Assembly (NCBI GenBank): GCA_024663395.1
Contig: JANFAH010000029.1
Location: forward strand, 558,001 to 622,000
DNA length: 64,000 nucleotides
Direction: 5' to 3'
DNA from: Pisolithus tinctorius
Lineage: Eukaryota; Basidiomycota; Agaricomycetes; Boletales; Pisolithaceae
This document shows positions 46,543 to 58,600 of this stretch, one piece after another. Made by a program: the position numbers and the translations under genes. Below the pieces are notes generated by a model that was not told where the DNA came from, searched no databases, and saw only the letters and a program-made list of their open reading frames with translations. How positions within the stretch are numbered: the first letter of the stretch is position 1; the number at the start of each line of letters is the position of its first letter.

Positions 46543-46634
46543 CTATGCAATTTCCAGGTTTAGGATTTCGCTGTCCGCAATACTAGCCATGTCCTGAATG
46601 CGAGCGGTGATCGCACAATTACTTGTGATCCTCT
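46543..46634 (-). pseudogene. HET-array protein, copy E: last ~30 codons
   Basis: From the TAG at 46543 the sequence follows genes B and D for 92 bp (ILNLEIV end, then SNCAITARIQDMAS region) and stops abruptly at 46634. Beyond this point unrelated repeat sequence begins. It marks the right end of the array. Confidence 0.8.
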
Positions 46635-48008
46635 TGATGCCATGGCGTAGGTGCCAACTTTGCACACCCTGTTCAAACCCGTGCCCATGGATAATGATAT
46701 GCCTCCATCAATGAGCCCATGTACCTAGTTAGGCCGTGTGACATGGCCAGCAGAGGTCGAGCCAACCTATGAGTTGTCACCGTAACATAGGGATTGGCTG
46801 TGATTATGTTGTCATGTGTCACTCAGGATTGGCTACAATTGTATTGTCATGGATGACACCAGAATTGGCTACAATTATATTTTTAGGTGTCACATGGAGA
46901 GGCTTCAAATAGAATATCATCATGTCATAGGGACATATATAGCATAGCCCAGACTAGATCTGCATTGTGTACATAGGGCAGCCCAACATGACAACACAGT
47001 ATGTCCGGGGCATACAGCAGCACACAGCAGCAACTCCCAGCACATGGTGGAAACATGATATGCCATTGCACCAAATGCCAGGTGGATTACTGGAGTGGCA
47101 AGTACCAGTGGCAAGGACCATCTGAGCATGACTGAGGCAAAAGTGGCATTTTCTTGCATCTGACAGTGTCATAAGTGGTAAGCCAGTGAAGAGGCAAAAG
47201 CATATGGCCACATACACTAGTATGCATCAGCATAGTTTTGCATATAGAGACAGGGTGGGGTAGTGAGGAGAGTGCAACATGTATTGCCAGCAGAACTCAC
47301 CGGCATGACACAGCAGTAGCAGGAAGGGAGCAGTAATCACTAGTCCGGAGCAGAAGCTGGCAGCATTGAGTGGCAGCCAGCGAGATGGCTGGCACACGGC
47401 AGAATCGTGCAGCACAGACGAGACTGTAGTGACAGCATGGATATGAGGTACCGGCAGAGGGCGGGTGTCGGCAGCATCGGGGGGCAAATACAGGAATGGG
47501 GTAATAGCATCGGGTGGCATAGACAGAAATGAGCGGCTGTATAGACAGGAATGGGCTGGCGGCATGGACATGAGGTACCGGCAGGGGGTGGGTATCGACA
47601 GCATCTGGCGGCATACACGGGAATGGTAGTGGCATGGGTCGGGTGTCGCCGGTATCGAGTGGCATAGACAAGAATGAGCAACGTCGAGCGCTATTTGTGG
47701 GTGGCATCAGCATGAAGCGGCATAGGCCATGATTGCATGGCATCAACCTGGGTCAGAGGGTTAAACCATTGCAATTGTGCAGGACATATGTGGAAAGTAT
47801 CATGCATGATTTGAGGGTGCTGCTGGTGTGCACTAGCTTAGCTGTACCAGTGGATTTATAAATCGCAAGGGCAGTCACCTGGCTGGACTCAATAGGATGG
47901 CATATGCCAGAGAGACCATATCTGCACCATGTAAAGCAAAAGCGAGCAGGGATAATCATTCTCAGGAATGGCGACAACGAAACGGTAATAGTACATTCTA
48001 TGGACATG
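46635..48008. repeat. repeat-rich stretch with three ~38-bp direct repeats
   Basis: At 46785-46905 three units begin GGATTGGCT or AATTGGCT, then ACAATTRTATT and a GTGTCAC-type end. Before them, TGGCGTAGGTG (46643) and GTTCAAACCC (46671) resemble tRNA-promoter A and B boxes. 47437-47534 and 47562-47679 are an imperfect tandem pair (GCATGGAYATGAGGTACCGGCAG...GGCATAGACARRAATGAGC). No gene is supported; the minus-strand frames here are low-complexity shadows of the repeats. Confidence 0.5.
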
Positions 48009-48871
48009 TTAATCTACGTCCATCCAATTAGCAGCATTCTGATCATTGGAATTGTCTCCACTGGCATCATCAGCAACAGCCCCCAAAGAGACATAGATAG
48101 GGGGTGGGGCTTCTCCTACTCCAGCAGTGGATGAGTATGGAAAACGGTGGGTGGGCGGCAGAAAAGTAGAAGGGGCTAAAAGCATATCACCTGGGAGGCT
48201 CTGGAGGATGCCGGTATCGATCACAACCTCCTGGACCATCGTAGTGGGTGCAAGGTCAAGGATCCTTGCACCATCAGTGGGAACGACTGCTTGATGACTC
48301 GTAATTGCAAAGCCGACAGCAGAGGGGCAGGAGGGTCCAGGTGCATCGGGTGAGGAGTGTGGCAAAGGGTACAGGCACTGCTGTAAGGCCTCGACAACAT
48401 CGGCAAGTGTCTGCAACTCAGTCCGGGTATCTGCAAGGGCCCATTGGGTATCGGCAAGCTCGCAGCGGGTATCTAGGAGATCTTGTACCATCTCCATATG
48501 CTGCTGCTGCAATGCTGCAATCTCCTCTTCCATGCGCTCCATGGGGGTGGCATTGGGCGTCACTGGGTGCGATGGGGTAGTGAGGCAGCTTTGGGATGTT
48601 GCTGCCCACCGAGATGCCAGGCTTGATGTCTGCCGACCTGACTGCCGCCAGGATGGAGTGATGATGACCACTCCATCGAAAACTATGTTAGGCTCGAATA
48701 AGAATAGTGGAATGAAGGAAATGGAGGACTTCCTTTGCCTGTGGGAGCTTGGAGTGGCCGAGGTGGTTGCCTTCCCAGCGGTGGGTGTCATACCTCTAGT
48801 GGCTGCACGCTGCTTGTGGGTCTGCCGCGCAGGAGTGGTAGGTTCTGAGGATATTGTAGCTGATGGCCCCA
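48009..48871 (-). CDS. coiled-coil hypothetical protein, 5' end cut by the Copia LTR
   Basis: The minus-strand frame is open from about 48896 to TAA at 48009. It has a basic Ser/Thr-rich N-terminal part (SEPTTPARQTHKQRAATRG) and a coiled coil of short repeats (DTRCELADTQWALADTRTEL) with LQQCLYPLPHS after it. The rest is Pro/Ser/Asp-rich and ends in an acidic tail (NAANWMDVD). No ATG is available upstream of 48791 before the transposon boundary at 48871, so the original start is lost or lies beyond the element. The product is unknown. Starting at the internal Met (48791) would give 260 residues. Confidence 0.5.
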
Positions 48872-51800
48872 GTTGTTGGAGTTTATCCCTTTTACCTTAG
48901 TTGTGGTTCACCGAGCACAGCATTACGTAATCCAAAAGCGGACACTTAGCAGTTTATTTTTCCTTACTGCACCTCAGCTTCAACCAACTTGAAGTCTGAG
49001 GTGGGACTCCTTCCATTCATTATATTGGAACACTTACTTACCTACCTACAGTATATTCCTCTCTATAGGTAGTTAATTGTTTAGCTTCAACCAACTTGAA
49101 GTCTGAGTATATTCCTCTCTATAGACTTGACAATCCTGCAGCTCGTCATCCTCCAAAAGGTTATGAGCCCCGCTTGCGAGTTCTAATCCTAGGAAAATTG
49201 AACATGTCAAGTCTGGTACAAAGTGTCTACTATGTCTGGTCCATCAGCATCCACTTCCGGTCCCTCAAAGGTTCCGGTCTCTGCCTCAACAGTAACCTCT
49301 ACTACACCTTCGGGTAAAGCTACTCAAGCCTCCAGTTGACTCTATGACATACCGTCCCTCGAAGACAATGGTTCGAACTTCCAGACGTGGAAGTACTGAA
49401 TTATGATGATCCTAGATGTCCGTGGACTCTGGGAGCTCGTAGAAGGAAAGTTGAAGGCACCTGATGCAGCAGCTGATCCAGTTGCATGTGCAGACTGGCA
49501 CTACAAGGATAAAGAAGCAAGGGCTCAAATCATGCTTACTCTAAAGGACGACCCACTTAGTGGTGTTCTGCATGCCACAATGGCAGCAGAAGTCTGGAAA
49601 AAGCTATGTGAGCGCTATGAAGGCAAAGGGAAACAAACGATAGCCTACCTTATCGGTGAACTATTTCGTGGTACCCTAGCAGATGATGTCTCGATGGAGA
49701 CGCAGCTTAATGCCATGTGGCAGAAGGCAACAATCCTAAAGTCTCTTGGACAGCCCCTCGAAGACTCTCTTGTTGCCATAGCCATGGTCATCTCCCTTCC
49801 AACCTCATACTCAACCCTTCGCACTATACTCATGTCGTCCGATGAGAAACTAACTCCGGACTCTGTCATTTCCCAAGTCTTGATAGAAGAGAAGTCTTGC
49901 CGCACCTCTTCGGCACAAACTGCCCTCGTAACAAAGACGCCTAACAAAAAGGGAAAGAGGAATGACAAGAAAAAGAAAAAGGCTTGTGGCTATTGCAAGA
50001 AGACGAACCATGTCGAAGATGACTGCTACAAGAAGAAGGCTGATGAGGCAGCCAAGTCCCCGTCACAGGCTGAAAAGGATAAGCCTAAGGAGGACAAACT
50101 TGTTGCTAAAGTCACACGCATCTCACCTGCTGAAGACAGCGCTCTACGTCTCTTCATGGCCACTGACAATGGCGAGAATCTACACACACGCTGGGTCATT
50201 GACTCCGGTGCCTCTGTGAATATGTGCTGTCAGCAGAAATGGTTCACTTCGCTGAAGATGCTCTCACCCCCGCAGCCTGTAATCGTTGGAAATGGAAGCA
50301 CAATTCCTGCTACTGCCATCGGACGGATCGAACTTCATATGGATCTCCCAAATGGGAAGACCAGTAGAATCCTACTACAGAAGGTCTATTTCATTCCAGA
50401 CCTCAGCGCAAACCTCCTCTCAGTGGCATACCTTGCCACTAGAAATGTCCAGGTCACCTTCACGGGTGGAACATGCTCAATCACCGACGGTACAGACACT
50501 GTAGGAGTGGGTCATCGCCAAGGCTCACTCTACATCCTTGCAGCAAGGACTCACTCTCCAAGTCATGGAGCACTTGTCGTACAAGGACCATCTCCACTAC
50601 TTGACCCCTCTCTTACCTTCCCAGCACTCGCAGCTGCAGCACCAAAGTCTGTAGCCACACTTGACTTGTGGCATTGATGACTTGGGCATGCAAATATAAA
50701 ATCTGTGCTTAAACTGGTTAAAGCGGGAATGGTTGAAGGCATGGAGCTTACTGGCACTGAGGACTCGAAGTCAGTATGCCAACCTTGCCTCGAAGGGAAG
50801 CAACACCATAAGGTGATACCTGTCAAGTCAAATGTTGAAAGCCCAACAGTACTCTACCGGACGTACTCTGATGTATGTGGCCCCATGGAGACTACAGCCC
50901 GAACTGGACACCACTACTTCATAACCTTCATTGACGCTCACTTGCACCACCTTGTGGTTAAACTAATAAAATCCAAGGATGAAGTCTTCCCCTCAGTGAA
51001 AGACTACCTCGCTCGAGCTGAAGTCAAGACTGGCGAAAAAAGCAAATTATTTTCGGAGTGACGGAGGTGGGGAGTATGGCTCAGATGAGTTCAAGGCCTA
51101 CCTCAAGTCAAAAGGGGTCCACCATGAGAAGACAAATGCCTATACCCCACAGGAGAATGGCGTCACTGAGCGGATGAACTGCACACTTGTTGAAAGTGTG
51201 CGGGCGATGCTAAAAGATGCTGGACTGGCAAATAAATATTGGGGGGATGCTATCCAGTATGCGGCCTACCTAATCAACCGATCACCAACCCGTGCTATCT
51301 CCGAGGATGTCACGCCATATGAAGCCTTTACAGGGATTAAGCCATCGCTGGCCCATATCCAAACCTTTGGCTGCACTGCACACGTACATATACCCAAGGA
51401 AAAAAGAAAGAAGCTAGATGCAAAGTCCTTAGAATGCATTCATCTGGGCTTTGCGGAGAACAAGAAAGCATACCTATGCTTACACCAGCCCACTGGTCGT
51501 GTCTTTGAATCCCGGGATGTAGTGTTTGATGAGGGAAGCACAGCGGTGGGCCTAGATCACGTCCAGATAGAAGAAGATCCTGCAACTGTGGTTAGTAAAC
51601 CAGCAGACATAAGAGGGAATGCCCAAAAGGGCAATACGTCGCACCTGGATACCATCAGGGCTTCAGGCATGGAAGACCGTGCTCATATGGAGTCTGATGA
51701 TGGGGATCTCGAGTCTAGTGAGGGAGAGAGTGAAGACGTCGTCCATGAGGTCGAAATCGAGTCAAACAACGCACCTGATCACTCAGGATCAATGGTAGAT

Positions 51801-53302
51801 CATTCCCCACAGCACTTGGAGGGTAACATGCCAGGAAGTGGCCAGAGTTCTAAAAAAGCGCTTGAAATGGCCTCAAAACCATCAGTAAAGTGAGCTAGGA
51901 TGACGCCGAAACCTACCATGCATAAAGCGACACCCCCGCAGCCCTATCCAACTCCAATTCTGCCTCGAGAGACCCGCAGGTCCACCAGAACATGAAAAGC
52001 ACCACCTAGAGACAATGATTATCGCTTTTTTGTCAATTCCTATGACAGGACAACCTTACCTAGTCAACGGCTTGAGGCACTGGAGGGTTCAGGTGCAGAG
52101 AGTGAGGGTGGAAGCCCCATTGACGAAGTCGCTCAAGAGTGAGAGCGTGCGTGTGGCAACAGCGAGGCTGAGGTGGCTGAGACAAATGAGGAAGTGGCTT
52201 ACAAAGCATACACAACACATGACAATGAACCTTGCTCGTTCAATGATGCAATGCGACGCACTGATGCAGATCAGTGGTATGCTGCGATGATTGACAAATT
52301 ACAGACCTTTAAGTCCATTGGACTGTACGAGGAAGTTGCCCTGCCTCCTGGCCGTAAACTGATTGACTCGAAATGGGTCTACAAGATCAAGCGAGGGCCA
52401 ACTGGTGAAATTGAGAGGTACAAGGCTCATTTGGTAGCCAAAGGCTTTACACAGGTACACGGGATCGACTACACTGAGACGTTTGCACCCGTCACCAAGT
52501 TCACAACCATCCGCATACTCCTGGCGCTTGCCGCTAAGTATAATCTCGAAATTCATCAGATGGATGTTAAATCCGCATTCCTAAATGGACTATTAGATGA
52601 AGAAATATACCTTCGCCCCCCTCCGGGCTTTCCTCCTGACAGCAACAAAGTCTGGCAGCTGCTACGAGCGCTCTATGGCCTTAAACAGGCCCCCAAGTCA
52701 TGGTACTCTCGTCTTCAGACTGTTTTCAAATCCCTGGGCTTCACTCGAAGCCAGGCCGACCATAGCCTCTTCTTCAAAGTCGAGAACGGCATACTAATTG
52801 TTGTTGCTGTCTACATAGATGACAAGCTAATACTCTCAAAGTGCCACACGACTATTGAGCGTGTCAAGGCTCAGCTCTCACAGGAGTACGAGATGAAAGA
52901 TCTGGGGGAGGCACGTTGGATTTTGGGAATGGAGATACTTCGCAACCATGATAAAGGTATCATACAGCTCTCACAGAAGAGATATGTCGAGAATATTCTC
53001 GAATGCTTTGGAATGAGCGAGGGGCGAGCTGTTGCGACCCCCATCGAGCCTAACCTAAAGCTCGAGAAACTAGAAATTCCAGAGGCCGACACCAAGTCAT
53101 ACCAGGGCGCTCTCAGAGCCCTTATGTATGCAATGCTAGCAACGAGGCCTGACCTTGCCTTTACTGTAGGCATGTTGAGCCGTCATGCTGCATGCCCTGG
53201 GCATGAACACACTACTGCGCTAAAGCGCGTTTTTCGCTATCTGCGACACACCCCTGATGTCCGTCTTACCTATAAGTGAGACTCAAATGCACACACGATC
53301 GG
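48872..53302 (+). mobile_element. decayed Ty1/Copia retrotransposon, 3' end lost
   Basis: A TGTTGGAG start at 48872 looks like the 5' LTR edge; a GGTTATGAGCC string near 49157 would suit a primer-binding site. One frame then codes gag, protease, integrase, reverse transcriptase and the start of RNase H in Copia order. The RNase H domain is cut at 53302 by another LTR, so no 3' LTR remains in view. Confidence 0.8.
49232..53278 (+). pseudogene. Copia Gag-Pol, seven or more TGA stops and one frameshift
   Basis: MSGPSAS start at 49232; Gag zinc knuckle CGYCKKTNHVEDDC; protease WVIDSGASVNM; GLGHAN-like pre-integrase segment LGHANIKSVLKL; integrase YSDVCGPM, FRSDGGGEYGSDEF and YTPQENGVTERMN; RT YKAHLVAKGFTQ, MDVKSAFLNG, LYGLKQAPKSWY and YIDDKLIL. 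Stops at 49337, 49397, 50675, 50678, 51891, 51993 and near 52140 are all TGA at places where the family has Arg; a frameshift sits near 51045. The frame ends TGA at 53276. The element is dead but recent enough to read end to end. Confidence 0.88.
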
Positions 53303-53762
53303 TGTAGGGAACGAGTTCAAGTTCCCTAGGAGAATCCATCTTGGTCAGGAGTTTAGGGGTGGAAGGACTTGTTTATTTCTTGCTTTTGTTTTTGTGTTTG
53401 TACCACTGGACTTAGTGGCGAGCAGTTGTGTTGCTGACTAAGCATGCGCACTGTGTTTGCGCAAGTTTGGTTTACCATACAAGTAATCCATGTCACAGGC
53501 CCTCAGTAGTAGGGTGGTTTCGTCTCGCATTTCAGCGAGTTTTTGAAGTTAGAATTATTACTTTGGGAAGTACCCAAAGTGCCAGGAGGACTGGCAAGAG
53601 TTATTGGACAGACAAAGCTAAGTTTTCTTTTCTAGTTCGCATTTTTTACATTTTTACTACACTTCCTTTCTCCAGAGAGAACCTCCCTCTTGGGTCGAGC
53701 ACTATACTCGCCCATTACTGACATTTACTATTTCTAGGTACCTTCTATTACCTATTCCTACA
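53303..53762 (+). repeat. LTR (460 bp) of a second, Gag-only element
   Basis: Begins TGTAGGGAACG and ends TTCCTACA, giving the TG...CA ends with short inverted repeats expected of an LTR. Directly after it, TGGAGCCCACCGTGAGG looks like a primer-binding site. It is inserted in the Copia RNase H region. I found no second copy in the window, so the 3' LTR is missing or outside. Confidence 0.65.
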
Positions 53763-54058
53763 TCTGGAGCCCACCGTGAGGGGGGTTCTGTTCATTTTGG
53801 GGAAAGAAGCCACCTCTTTATCACCACACGAAATTTTTTCAGGATTCAGTTTGGACAAGCTAAGTGTTTAAAGTTTTGATTCTAGTTACAGTCTACACTC
53901 AGGAATTTGGGAAATTTTCAGAGCTATTTTTCGAGCAGCAAATGTCGAGCAAGTGTCTAAGTTGAAGATCCCTCGAGCCAAGAAGCAAGTCTGAAGGCAA
54001 ATTAATAGTCGAATTTCTGCGAAGAAGTCGTGAGAATGCGCCGAGAGAACTCGAGGGA
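53763..54058 (+). other. leader between LTR and gag-like frame
   Basis: Contains the putative primer-binding site at 53764-53785 and no open frame of note; ends at the MPPRYS start. Confidence 0.5.
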
Positions 54059-55090
54059 ATGCCACCGAGGTATTCGAGGGATGCACCATGGTTCTCAGGG
54101 TGCGCAGCTGACCTTTTTAGGTATTTCGAAGAGGTTCAAAGCCTTTGCGAGTGCAAGAATTGCTTCGATGACCAAGAATGGGCAAAATGGGCTTGCTGGT
54201 ATGCAAGCAGCGAAATCTCAGACTCATGGTACGAATGTGTTGAAGATCACCTGAGTTGGCCCGAATTTGTAGTGGCCATTGCACGTTTGTATCCTGGGTC
54301 CCGGAAAATGGATCGACAGTATTTGAGGAGTGACATTTACAGCCTCGTTGACAGCCAAGCAAGAAGAGAAGTTCGTACAGAGGAAGAACTGATGAACTAC
54401 AGACTCTATTTTCTAGATTTAGCAATGTATCTACGGGTTTCGAAGCAACTCAAGGCTGACAAGCTCGAAGACCTCTATGTACAAGGCTTCGACAAGGAAT
54501 TCCGGCACGAAATCATTCGGAAAATGCGATGCGACAATCGACGGCGACACTCGGATGATCCATGGCCCATGCAGCAAGTAACATACACAGCGACACGACT
54601 ACTACACAAAGGATTTCGCTCAGAGTGAGCACGAACAAGCACAGGAGACTACTATGAGCCACGAAGTGACCCAGAATCGAGCTCGGACAAGCAACATCTA
54701 CCTACAAAGTGTCCTCTGCCTACAGCTACACATGACTCACTGATGACCAGTGTACAGGGATCTACAGAGTTATCAAGATACATAGAATGCGAGAAAGTAC
54801 CCAAAGTAGCTTCGACAAGTCACGCGCAGCCACCAAGTTCATCCGAGAAGACAAAGAGTGAAGACCGAAGCCCTGGCAGGCTCGTCGAAGCAGCTGCAGC
54901 AACCTGTTTTGAGATGGAAGAGTTTTCTTTGAGTACGAACCGAATACTGACTACTGAGTTACAGGAAGCAGTAGAGCTCGAGCGAGTTGAACCAACATTG
55001 GTGGAGGAACCACTCACAACGAAGGTCCCATTCAAATTCAAGGCGAATTACAACACTCAAAGGGGTTTTTCATTTTGTTCATGTTGAGTT
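54059..55090 (+). pseudogene. Gag-like protein of the LTR element
   Basis: MPPRYSRDAPWFSGCAADLF opens a frame with the helical capsid-like composition of Ty3-type Gags (LFRYFEEVQSL, DDQEWAKWACWYASSE, WPEFVVAIARLYPGS, ELMNYRLYFLDLAMYL). It is interrupted by TGA at 54626 and continues in the same frame through a Glu/Ser-rich region to 55085. The next 1.3 kb stays in the same frame and runs into the repeat array. No protease, RT or integrase follows, so the element would depend on others. Confidence 0.65.
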
Positions 55091-55699
55091 TCTCTGATGG
55101 CTACTGGTGTGTCACTACAGGAGTCCTACCTAAGAGGTCGAGGCAGTGAAAGAAGTGGCCTCGGAGTTCCTGCAGTCAGCAGATATATGCATCAGTTAAC
55201 CGACAACCTATTCAGGTCAAAGATTCCACTTGGATTTGAAGCCAAAAGGCTCGAAGAACATGCGAAACCCACAGGAGTTGAAGTCGAAGAGCTTGAAGCA
55301 CTCGCAGGCAGTCACAAAGTGGAAAGGTTGGCATACAAAGAGATCACTGACTCACACAGTGCACCGCAGCACATGAATCACGTCGAGTCGAAGGCTATTG
55401 CAAGAAGAATTAAGATCGAGGAGCCATCGAGGCTCATTACGCGAAGGAAGCTGCTGGAAGAAGTTTGGCAAGTCAAAATGTTGAAGCATGCAGCGAGGGT
55501 GAATGACCTCGCACTTGAAATATGCCACAACTGCGTGGTAGCAACAATAGATATTTTATTCGAGAATCCGTCAAGAGAATCGACGCGCACACTCGGTATT
55601 AGGACTTGTAGAGGAAGTCCAGCGATGTTGACTAAGCGGAGTCACGTGACCGCCCAGCACATTGTGGCCGCGCGCACTCAAGTACTACATACTGATGAC

Positions 55700-58600
55700 T
55701 CTACTGTTACAGGCCGACTATGCAAGATCGCGGCAATCGAAGAATATGAAGAATGGGGCAAGTGGCGTACCATGTGGAAGTTACCACAACTACGAGCGAC
55801 AGCGATGGCAGCAAGGACGACAATGGTAGCAACCCGAGTGACAGCAACGACGACGACGACCCTACTTAGCGCAGATAAATGGCCATATGAGGTTGGAGGT
55901 GCCGTGCGATGGGAACGATGCGCGACGAGCGCGGATACTGAGCTTGATGGCTCAGAGGTACGTTTTGATTTCGAGACGCCTTACTTACATCTATGCTATT
56001 CTAGGGAAGGTAACTATCTACGACGAACAGCAATGATCGCAATACAAGCGACGACAACGACGATTGCACTAAGTGCGGATCAACGGCCAGGCAAGATCAG
56101 ATGCGCCGTCCTATGGAGACAAGGCGCGACGAGCACGTGTACTGGGCTCGACGGCCCAAGGTTTCATTTACGTTCCATAGCATTTTACTTACAGCTGTTT
56201 TACTCTAGGGAAACCGGATATTTACTACGGACAACGACCGTGATACAAAGAATGACAATGACTAGACCTAGCGCAGGTCAATGGCCAGTCAAGATCGACT
56301 GTGCCGTTCGATGGAAACAGGGCACGATGAGTGCGAGTACTGAGCTCGATGGCTCAGAGGTACATTTTGATTTCGAAACGCTTTACTTACATCTATGCTA
56401 TTCTAGAGAAGGTACCTATCTACGATGAACAACAACCGCGGTACAAGGAACGACTATGACGGTGCTCGAAGAGGATCGATGGCCGCGCAAGGCAAGACTT
56501 GCCGTTCGATGGGAACAAGATGTGACGAGCGCGGGTACTGGGCCCCACGGCCCAAGGTTTCGTTTACGTTCCATAGCGTTTTACTTACAATTACTTTATT
56601 CTAGGGAAAATGACTATATACGACAAAGCACGACCGAAGAACTGGTAACTGCGATTCAAGAAACTACAGCGATCTATGAGCAAATGTCGCACGGATGAAT
56701 GACAAGATTAGTACGATGGCTACAGTTCGGGCTACAACCGCAGTCGTCAAGGATATGAGATCCAACGAGCATGGATACTGAGCCAAATGGCTTAAGGTTT
56801 TGTTTCAGGCTTAAATTGTTTTACTTACGTCTACTCTATTCTAGGAAAAACAGATGTCGCGAGATGGCGCTTGAGCGACATCCAAGCTGTCACAGTGCAA
56901 GGATCTATGAAGATCTATGCGGAAATACAGTGGACCGTCAGGGAGAAGCTATGCGAAGCGATCCGATGGTGTTACTATGAATGGGGCGAGTGGATAGAAC
57001 AAGCCAAAGGCTCGAGAATAGAATATGGACTAGCGACTGTGACAGCGACGGTTACAACGATGACAACGACAATGACTACAGCAATAGCAGCGAGGACAAC
57101 GACGGCACTGGACTCAGAGTGACAGCCATGCGAGGCTGGAACAGCCGTCTTAAGGAGATGGGGCGCGACGAGCACGGGTTCTGGGCTCGAAGGCCCAAGG
57201 TTTCTTTTACATTCCATAGTGTTTTACTTACAGCGTTTCTACTCTAGGGAAAATGGGTATAGGCGACGAAACACAACCAACGTCCCCACAATCGCTATTC
57301 AAGAATCCACAACGAACTACGAACATGGGTTGCACGGAGGTACAGCGAATCAAGCATGACGACTATGGTTCGATCTACAACAACGATCGTCGAGGATACG
57401 AGAGCAAGCGCGACATGAGGGAGACATTGGGATCACACAGAACGAGCTCGACAGCTCGACTTTTTGTTTTGACTTTGGGGCATTGTACTCACACTGGCTT
57501 TATTCTAGGGAAGGTAGCTATCTATGATGGATAGCAATCGTGATACAAGAAGCTATGACGAACTATGATCAAAGGTTGCGCGGGAGTGCAACAAGTACAG
57601 CGGCAGTGACGACAACGTTTGACACAGACCGAAGGCTATGCAAGGCAAGAATGGCCATCTGAAGGAAACAAAGCGTGATGAAGACCACCGAGCTCGAACG
57701 CTCGAAGTTCTGTTTTGGTCCTATGATAGTTTACTTACACCTTCGTTATTCTAGGGAAGTCAGGTGTCTACAGCGGACGACTGTTGTGGTATGAGGAATG
57801 ACGACGACCCTACTTAGCACAGATAAACAGCTGTACGAGATTGGAAGTGCCGTTCGATGGGATTGGGGCACGAGGAGCGCAGATACGGAGCCCTACGGCT
57901 CAAAGGTTCATTTCGACTTTGAGACGCTTTACTTACATCTACGTTATTCTAGGGAAAACAGCTATACGAGACGACATCCAAGCTACATCCAAGCGACCGT
58001 GATACAAGGAGCTACGATGATCTATGAAGAAAGACAAACGCGAAGCTCACGGCTCGAACTGCAACAGCGATCATTGAAGATACGAGATCCGACAGACATG
58101 GGCACCGAGCGTGACAGCCTGAGTTTCTATTTTAGTCGCGCAACTTTTTACTCACAGATAGGTTATTCTAGAATAGATGACAACTTCAAAGAAACAACAT
58201 ATCAACCTATGGAGCGACAAGTGCGGCGACTACAAAATGCCACAAGAAACAAGTTCGAAGCGACTCTATGGAATTGCATGCAAGACTTAATTCGAATAGC
58301 AGTGCAACAGAGAGATTCGAAGTTGCGACTAGATATACGATGCGTGAGACATATCGAGACCACGCCGAAGGGGCTCGAAGGCCCAGGTTTTAGTCTTTTC
58401 TTTCAAGCGCTTTACTTACAGCTACCTCATATTAGAATAGACGACGACGTCGAAGAAGGAATGCGCCTATATACAGCACTACAGCGAATTTCGAAGTCGC
58501 AACAAGACACGCGACATGCAGAGAGCAGCGAGACCATGCCAGCTGGGCTCGATGGCCCTAAATTCAGTTTCTTCTTCGAAGCATCATACTTACGACTACG

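Noticed and set aside
47227..47746. Minus-strand frames of 113-149 codons
   Set aside because: They are proline/leucine-rich translations of the tandem repeats at 47437-47679 and have no splice or start support.
53280..53302. Continuation of Copia RNase H past 53302
   Set aside because: The frame stops at 53276-53278 and the sequence changes to an LTR edge; no RNase H motif was found later in the window.
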